From Desulfovibrio sp. OttesenSCG-928-I05 (GTDB lineage Bacteria; Desulfobacterota; Desulfovibrionia; Desulfovibrionales; Desulfovibrionaceae): a stretch of 32,716 bases of DNA. The notes beneath the pieces were generated by a model. The model was not told the DNA's origin. It made no database searches and was given only the letters and a program-made list of their open reading frames with translations. Both the position numbers and the translations under genes were made by a program. Shown piece by piece: positions 27,550 to 32,716 of this stretch; the stretch's first letter is position 1, and every line of letters begins with the position of its first letter. Location of the stretch: positions 1 to 32,716 of the forward strand of contig JAJDHY010000006.1 of assembly GCA_030266385.1 (NCBI GenBank), read 5' to 3'.

Positions 27550-27960
27550 TTATTTTTTTGGGTTGACAAAGAAGCATGTGTCCTTAAAGCCGTAAACACT
27601 ATCAGAATAAGCATCTACGGCCTCAAATGAAAATTTGCCGTCACTGAATTCACCTAAATATACGTCTTCTAAATCTTCCCAACTTTTTGAATTTTCTCCA
27701 AATTGGTAATGGAATTTATTGCCTTCTTTGCCGTTAAAATAAAAGATTCCAGACATGTTAGCTTTAGCATATCTTGTGATTAACACATCGTTATTAACAG
27801 ATACAGCCAATGCAAAAGGAGAACCGTATTTTTATGATTCATCTAACTTATACGTCTGAACAACACATGAAGTTTCATACGCATAAACGACAGCGCAAGA
27901 TATAAATAGGAAAGTTACTGCAAAAATAAAGGCGGCAAGCCTGATTGTCGCAATTCTCCC
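27550..27960 (-). pseudogene. Exported protein gene interrupted by an in-frame TAA
   Basis: One continuous minus frame: ATIRLAAFIFAVTFLFISCAVVYAYETSCVVQTYKLDES[TAA at 27832-27834]KYGSPFALAVSVNNDVLITRYAKANMSGIFYFNGKE... The signal-peptide-like part lies upstream of the stop. Confidence 0.65.
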
Positions 27961-27972
27961 CTAGTTTGCTTC

Positions 27973-28380
27973 TCATTGCGATTGGTAATTGCCGTTATAG
28001 TTATATATTCTGTTATAGTAGTCAGGATCATAGTTAGGGGTGGAATCGATCCTGTTATAGCTGGGAGAATAATAATTTGAGTTATAGCTGGGATGCCCCT
28101 GCATGTAATCGTCGCGTACAGTTTTATCTCTCGTCGATGAGCCACTCGATTCGCTCGGATACGATTGAAAGTAATTGGGGCCGCTATCGTAGCTTTGTAA
28201 ACTGTTTGCCGCGCTTCTGTATTGATCTGCTCTCGCATTATACATGCTACCAACTGAATTACCGGCATCTCCCAATGCCTGAAAAAGCGCACCCCATTCT
28301 CCAGCCGTCATGCCGCAACCGCTTGTCATGGATACGGTTATCAGGGCCACTACAATACAAACAGCACGCACACTTTTCAT
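27973..28380 (-). CDS. Predicted lipoprotein with Tyr/Asn/Ser-rich tail
   Basis: MKSVRAVCIVVALITVSMTSGCGMTAGEW (lipobox-like MTSGC); C-terminal SYNSNYYSPSYNRIDSTPNYDPDYYNRIYNYNGNYQSQ. Confidence 0.6.
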   Translation of the reverse strand: MKSVRAVCIVVALITVSMTSGCGMTAGEWGALFQALGDAGNSVGSMYNARADQYRSAANSLQSYDSGPNYFQSYPSESSGSSTRDKTVRDDYMQGHPSYNSNYYSPSYNRIDSTPNYDPDYYNRIYNYNGNYQSQ

Positions 28381-28500
28381 GAGAGAAGCCTCCCGGCGTT
28401 ACGATGATATGCTCAGGTACAAAAAGATGTATCCCAAACCAAGCGCAGCGGGGTCGCTTGGGAAGCGACAAATGATCGTATCAGGGGCGGGTGGCTGGCG

Positions 28501-29157
28501 TCAGCCCAGGGGCGTTTGTTTGTAGGCGAAAAGTACGCTGTTAATTTCGAATATGTCGTATTTGCCGTGCGAGATAAAAAATTCAATAATTACATCGGAC
28601 AAGATGCTACGAGACAAAGCGAATCCTGCCTGTTCAAGAAGGGCATTGGTTTCATCAAGGGAAAGCTCCAGGGCCAGAGCCAAAGCGATTACGGTTTTTT
28701 TGCTGGGTATGTAGTTATGCTGGCTGCGGATTTTTGAAAACAGTTTGCGGTCAATCTGCGCTCGTTTATAAACTTCCACACTGTCTTTTCCCTTCGCACT
28801 AATGAGTTTCATGAGCGCTGTAGAAAAAGATTGCTCAATGACGAACTCACGAAACTCCTCCTCCGCTTTCCGATTTTCTTCCTCAAGCGCCTCCACCCAT
28901 TCGGGCGGGGGTGGGTCTGAATAGAAAACTACTTTTTTCTGGAATTGTGGCGTGTAGTTGCGTTCACCAGTCCCTTTCTGTTCATCCTCCTCTGCGTAAA
29001 ATTTGTCGCTAAATGCTCTAACCCTGCCGAAGAATCCTTTATATCTTGGATTGCAGCGGAATTCATAGTGGGCATCAAGAAAGGCCTCAACCGCAGTCAA
29101 AAGTTCTTGCGGGAGGAGATTAGCAAATTCTTTGGGTGTAGGCGCGGGCAATGACAT
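28501..29157 (-). CDS. HTH-domain protein
   Basis: C-terminal FSTALMKLISAKGKDSVEVYKRAQIDRKLFSKIRSQHNYIPSKKTVIALALALELSLDETNALLEQAGFALSRS, an XRE-like helical fold pattern. Confidence 0.6.
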   Translation of the reverse strand: MSLPAPTPKEFANLLPQELLTAVEAFLDAHYEFRCNPRYKGFFGRVRAFSDKFYAEEDEQKGTGERNYTPQFQKKVVFYSDPPPPEWVEALEEENRKAEEEFREFVIEQSFSTALMKLISAKGKDSVEVYKRAQIDRKLFSKIRSQHNYIPSKKTVIALALALELSLDETNALLEQAGFALSRSILSDVIIEFFISHGKYDIFEINSVLFAYKQTPLG

Positions 29158-29313
29158 ACGGAATCCTTCTTCCTCGCGTGTCCTGTTTGGCTGATTCTGT
29201 AAAAAAGGCGACTCGTAAGTGCTCTTCGCCTCTTGAGTTTAATGACCCATTTGATAATCGACTAGATATCCAATGGACAGGTAGCCTGTCGACAACGCCC
29301 TGTAGACCTGCCC

Positions 29314-30507
29314 CTACCCCGAAACATCCGCGAGCACTACCCTCATCCGGTCCGTATACCCGTGTGCGACGGAGAGTTCCTGCCGCCAGGACTGAGCCAG
29401 CGCGCGCTTTTCTTCAGGATTTTTCCTGAAATACTCCGCCAGAACCGGGATATCTTCCGGTTTTGAAAAGGTGATGGGCCTTGTCAGCGCATCAGGGAAG
29501 AGCTCAAGACCGGGCGTCGCATCAGTCAGCAAAAAACCGCCCGCTGTCCACACGTCAAAATGACGCTGGGTCAAGCCGCGCGGCAAAAGGAAACTCGTCA
29601 TATTCAGCGAGAATTCGGCAGCCCGATAAATGCGCGGCAGAACGCCATAATAATCCACCGGAGGCCGCAGATCACGCCGCACGGCACTCCCCTCTCCCAC
29701 ACACGCATCCGCGCCCACACCCGAAGCCAGAGCCGTGCGCCATCCCTCGTCGCCAAAAATCGTCATCTCCTCCACCGGCACGGCGGCAAGACAGGCCGTG
29801 CGCCAGGCCGCGGAACTTTCCTCCGCCCCCAGCGATATGCGCCGGGCAGTTCCGCCCGGCCACAAAGGCTGCGTATCCAGATGCATCGTCCGCGCCCACC
29901 AGTCAAAATCCGGGCGCTCTCCCGTCCGCATCAGCGCACGGGCATCATCCAGTAGTGCCTCATCCACCCGCAGACCGACAAAAAAGCGCTCTTTGTCCGG
30001 GAAAGCGGAACGCCCCACAAAAACAAAGGGGGCCAACGGCGCGCACGGTCCGCCGGGCGCATCCGCCGGGGTGTGAAAAGCGGGGTTCGCCGCAAGAGGC
30101 AGATGACGTACATGCACAGCCCCGGCATCACGCAATGGCGCGACAAAGGCATCGTCCGTCACGAAAAGTCGTGTCTTTTTCCAGAAATCAGAACGCAGCC
30201 CGGAAAGCTGGTTCCACGGATTATCCACCAGCCAGACGGCGACGGGAACGCCGGCCCGCTCAAACGCGGCAAACTGCTCCCCTTCCCTGTCCAACCCATG
30301 AAAGTTGACGGTAAAAAAAAGATCCGGGTGCGCGTCCATCCCCGAACGGTCCGGCGGCAGGGCGAAAAGGCGGGCAATGTTCCGCCCGGAAAAAAATGCG
30401 GAGTCCTTCACCGTCACGCGCAGACCGAGCGCCGTCAGCGCCTCCGCCGCCTCACGTGCGACGAGCCGCCCGGCGTAATCCGGCGTCAGAACCGTCTGTA
30501 TCCGCAT
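29314..30507 (-). CDS. CgeB-like glycosyltransferase family protein
   Basis: PVAVWLVDNPWNQLSG...FVFVGRSAFPDKERFF...YYGVLPRIYRAAEFSLNMTSFLLPRGLTQRHFDVWTAGGFLLTDATPGLELFPD. Confidence 0.75.
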   Translation of the reverse strand: MRIQTVLTPDYAGRLVAREAAEALTALGLRVTVKDSAFFSGRNIARLFALPPDRSGMDAHPDLFFTVNFHGLDREGEQFAAFERAGVPVAVWLVDNPWNQLSGLRSDFWKKTRLFVTDDAFVAPLRDAGAVHVRHLPLAANPAFHTPADAPGGPCAPLAPFVFVGRSAFPDKERFFVGLRVDEALLDDARALMRTGERPDFDWWARTMHLDTQPLWPGGTARRISLGAEESSAAWRTACLAAVPVEEMTIFGDEGWRTALASGVGADACVGEGSAVRRDLRPPVDYYGVLPRIYRAAEFSLNMTSFLLPRGLTQRHFDVWTAGGFLLTDATPGLELFPDALTRPITFSKPEDIPVLAEYFRKNPEEKRALAQSWRQELSVAHGYTDRMRVVLADVSG

Positions 30508-30594
30508 ACTGCTCCCCCGTCCGCCGCCCGCGCGGCGAGTCTTGGCCTTGTCCGGATTTTACTATATAGAGGATTCCGGGAGCCATTGTTCCAT

Positions 30595-31221
30595 ATGAAA
30601 ACTTACAGGGATCACTACTTTCTCAAAGCCAAGCGGGAAAATTATCCGGCCCGCTCCATCTACAAGCTCAGAGAAATCCATAACCGCTTCGGCATTTTCA
30701 AGCCCGGCATGAAAGTGCTCGATCTTGGCGCGGCTCCGGGGTCCTGGTCCCTCGGCGCGGCGGAATATGTCGGGCCGTCCGGCTTTGTGCTCGGCGCGGA
30801 TATTCAGGATACCGGCACGGCCTTCCCCTCCAACATCACCTTCATGAAGGAAGATGTGTTCAACCGCAGCGCGGCCTTTGAGGCGGCCCTTGCGGAACAC
30901 GCGCCCTTTGACGTGGTCATGTCCGACATGGCCCCCAATACAACAGGGCACCGGGGAACCGACCAGGCCAGAAGCGCCGCGCTGTATGAAGAAGCCCTTG
31001 CCGTCGCCCGCCTCTACCTGATAAAGGGCGGAAGTTTCGTGGTCAAGCTGTTCATGGGGCCAGATATGCACCCCTTTACCAAGGAACTGCGCAGCTCGTT
31101 CGACAAGGCAAAAACCTTCAAGCCCAAGAGCTCGCGCTCCGAAAGTATGGAAATTTTCTACGTCGCCCAAGGCTACAGAGGCCTTCCCCCCCACGACCCC
31201 GGAGGGGATGACGCGCAGTAG
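30595..31221 (+). CDS. rlmE: RlmE/FtsJ 23S rRNA 2'-O-methyltransferase
   Basis: YPARSIYKLREIHNRFGIFKPGMKVLDLGAAPGSWSLGAAEYVG...VVMSDMAPNTTGHRGTDQARS...SFVVKLFMGPD...KPKSSRSESMEIFYVAQGYRG. Confidence 0.93.
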   Translation: MKTYRDHYFLKAKRENYPARSIYKLREIHNRFGIFKPGMKVLDLGAAPGSWSLGAAEYVGPSGFVLGADIQDTGTAFPSNITFMKEDVFNRSAAFEAALAEHAPFDVVMSDMAPNTTGHRGTDQARSAALYEEALAVARLYLIKGGSFVVKLFMGPDMHPFTKELRSSFDKAKTFKPKSSRSESMEIFYVAQGYRGLPPHDPGGDDAQ

Positions 31222-31498
31222 GACGCCCGGCGGCCACAGGGAGAAAGGCCCGCGCCTCTCCCCGTTCATCCCGGCAGAAACGCCTGCTCCGGCTCCTCAC
31301 GACAGGAGCAACAGGGGCGGCAGGATAAGCACCGGGAACGCCGCATATGCCGGGTCGACTGTTTCATATATTTTTGTAAGCAGGACTTCGGTCACTCCAT
31401 AAAAAATTCTGAATACGGGCCAGCAGGGCGGGAAGAGAAAACAGTTGCTGCACGCGCTGTTTCCCTTTCGCCCGGTTCGCCGTGACAAGGAGCTACCC

Positions 31499-32248
31499 AT
31501 GGCGGGACATAGTAAATGGAAAAACATCCAGCATCGTAAAGGACGGCAGGACGCCAAACGCGGCAAGGCCTTCACCAAGGCGGCCAAGGAAATCATCATC
31601 GCGGCACGCAGCGGGGGGGACCCCGGCTACAACCCGCGCCTGCGCACTGCCATCGCGGCCGCCAAGGCCGTGAGCCTGCCCAAGGACAAAATTGACGCGG
31701 CCATCCGCAAGGGAACCGGCGAAGACGCAGGCGGCGATTTCGTTGAAGTCATGTACGAAGGCTACGGCCCCGGCGGCATCGCGCTGATGGTCGAAACCGC
31801 CACGGACAACAGGAACCGCACCGTCGCGGAAGTACGCCACATCTTCTCCAAGGGCGGCGGCAACATGGGCGAATCCGGCAGCGTCGCCTACATGTTCGAG
31901 CGCAAAGGGCTTTTCGTGTTCGAAAAGGAAAAGTACAGCGAAGACCAGCTCATGGAAATAGGCCTTGAAGCCGGAGCCGAAGATATCATCGATGAAGGTG
32001 ATACCTGGGAAGTGCACAGCGCCCCCGGCGATTTCGACGCCCTGCGCCAAGCCTTTGAAGACGCGGGCATAGAATCCGTTGAAGCGGAAATGTCCATGCT
32101 GCCCCAGAACTACATCACCATTGACGATGTGGCCGTGGCCCGCAAGCTCATGAACCTCGTTGATAACCTTGAAGATAACGAAGACGTGCAGAACGTGTTC
32201 GGCAACTTTGATATCAGCGACGAAATCATGGCGGAACTGGACGCGTGA
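31499..32248 (+). CDS. yebC: YebC/PmpR family protein
   Basis: [37 protein letters not shown]...[50 protein letters not shown]. Confidence 0.96.
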   Translation: MAGHSKWKNIQHRKGRQDAKRGKAFTKAAKEIIIAARSGGDPGYNPRLRTAIAAAKAVSLPKDKIDAAIRKGTGEDAGGDFVEVMYEGYGPGGIALMVETATDNRNRTVAEVRHIFSKGGGNMGESGSVAYMFERKGLFVFEKEKYSEDQLMEIGLEAGAEDIIDEGDTWEVHSAPGDFDALRQAFEDAGIESVEAEMSMLPQNYITIDDVAVARKLMNLVDNLEDNEDVQNVFGNFDISDEIMAELDA

Positions 32249-32716
32249 AAGTAATCGGCATAGACCCCGGCTCCCGCTGCATGGGCTGGGGTCTTGTCTC
32301 CGAAGTTTCCGGCGTGCTCTCCCTTGTGGATTGCGGCGTGGTGCGAACCGGCAACGGCAGCTTTGAAGAACGCCTCGGGATCATTTTCCTGAAACTCGCC
32401 GAAGTTCTCGCGAAGCACGAGCCTGAGGAAGCCGCCGTGGAAAACGTTTTCACGGATAAAAACATCCTTTCGGCCCTGAAACTCGGGCAGGCACGCGGAG
32501 CCGCCATTGCGGCCTGCGCCTCGCGCGGGGTTGTGGTCACCGGGTATGAGCCGACGCTGGTCAAGAAAACCCTTGTCGGCACGGGCCGGGCGGAAAAATC
32601 CCAGGTATCCTTCATGGTCGGGCGGCTCCTCGGCGTCAAGCCGGACTGGCCTCTCGATACCGGCGATGCCCTTGCCTGCGCCATCTGCCACCTCAACATG
32701 CGCCGTATGCGAAAGC
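32245..32716 (+). CDS. ruvC: Holliday junction endonuclease RuvC (3'-partial)
   Basis: GTG start overlapping the yebC stop; [18 protein letters not shown]...[25 protein letters not shown]...[16 protein letters not shown]...[12 protein letters not shown]. Confidence 0.94.
   Translation, partial: MKVIGIDPGSRCMGWGLVSEVSGVLSLVDCGVVRTGNGSFEERLGIIFLKLAEVLAKHEPEEAAVENVFTDKNILSALKLGQARGAAIAACASRGVVVTGYEPTLVKKTLVGTGRAEKSQVSFMVGRLLGVKPDWPLDTGDALACAICHLNMRRMRK

Noticed and set aside
27832-27834. Selenocysteine or recoded stop explaining the split exported-protein gene
   Set aside because: The codon is TAA, not TGA, and no recoding element was seen downstream. Pseudogene or error is more likely, though readthrough remains testable.
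29276-29290. GACAGGtagCCTGTC as the distal boundary of the tRNA-linked island
   Set aside because: Short palindrome with no similarity to the 67-bp repeat; no third copy of the att-like sequence was found there.
1-32716. CRISPR arrays, rRNA operons, complete transposases or integrases
   Set aside because: No regularly spaced repeat-spacer pattern, rRNA sequence or recognisable transposase/integrase ORF was seen on either strand.

Overview
This is a GC-rich bacterial chromosomal window. The D. gigas MOP-like aldehyde oxidoreductases suggest a Desulfovibrionaceae-type host (inference). The left third is a molybdenum-hydroxylase locus: two near-identical MOP/xanthine-oxidase-family aldehyde oxidoreductase genes (the first 5'-truncated by the window edge) flank dgt, a nucleotidyltransferase, pepT, an XdhC-type maturation factor and a MocA-like/HD fusion protein. 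The middle holds marC-like, amidohydrolase, Fe-S aldo/keto reductase, META-domain lipoprotein, YigZ, a DUF2225-like protein, a complete rtcR / rtcA-rtcB RNA-repair locus with a good sigma-54 promoter match, and a threonine dehydratase-like enzyme. An accessory region of about 5 kb (24.2-29.3 kb) follows. It contains a CI-like HTH gene with a strong hairpin over its ribosome-binding site, tRNA-Ala(CGC), a 67-bp perfect direct repeat bracketing a single BRO/antirepressor gene, ssb, an HNH nuclease, an exported-protein gene broken by an in-frame TAA, a lipoprotein and an HTH protein. The right end is core: CgeB-like glycosyltransferase, rlmE, yebC and ruvC (truncated). The strongest leads are the minimal tRNA-anchored element, the hairpin-gated HTH gene, the iterated TG(G/A)CACA sites upstream of the second oxidoreductase, and a 24-bp tandem duplication in the MocA-like catalytic region. 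I could not confirm a complete new multi-gene system from sequence alone.
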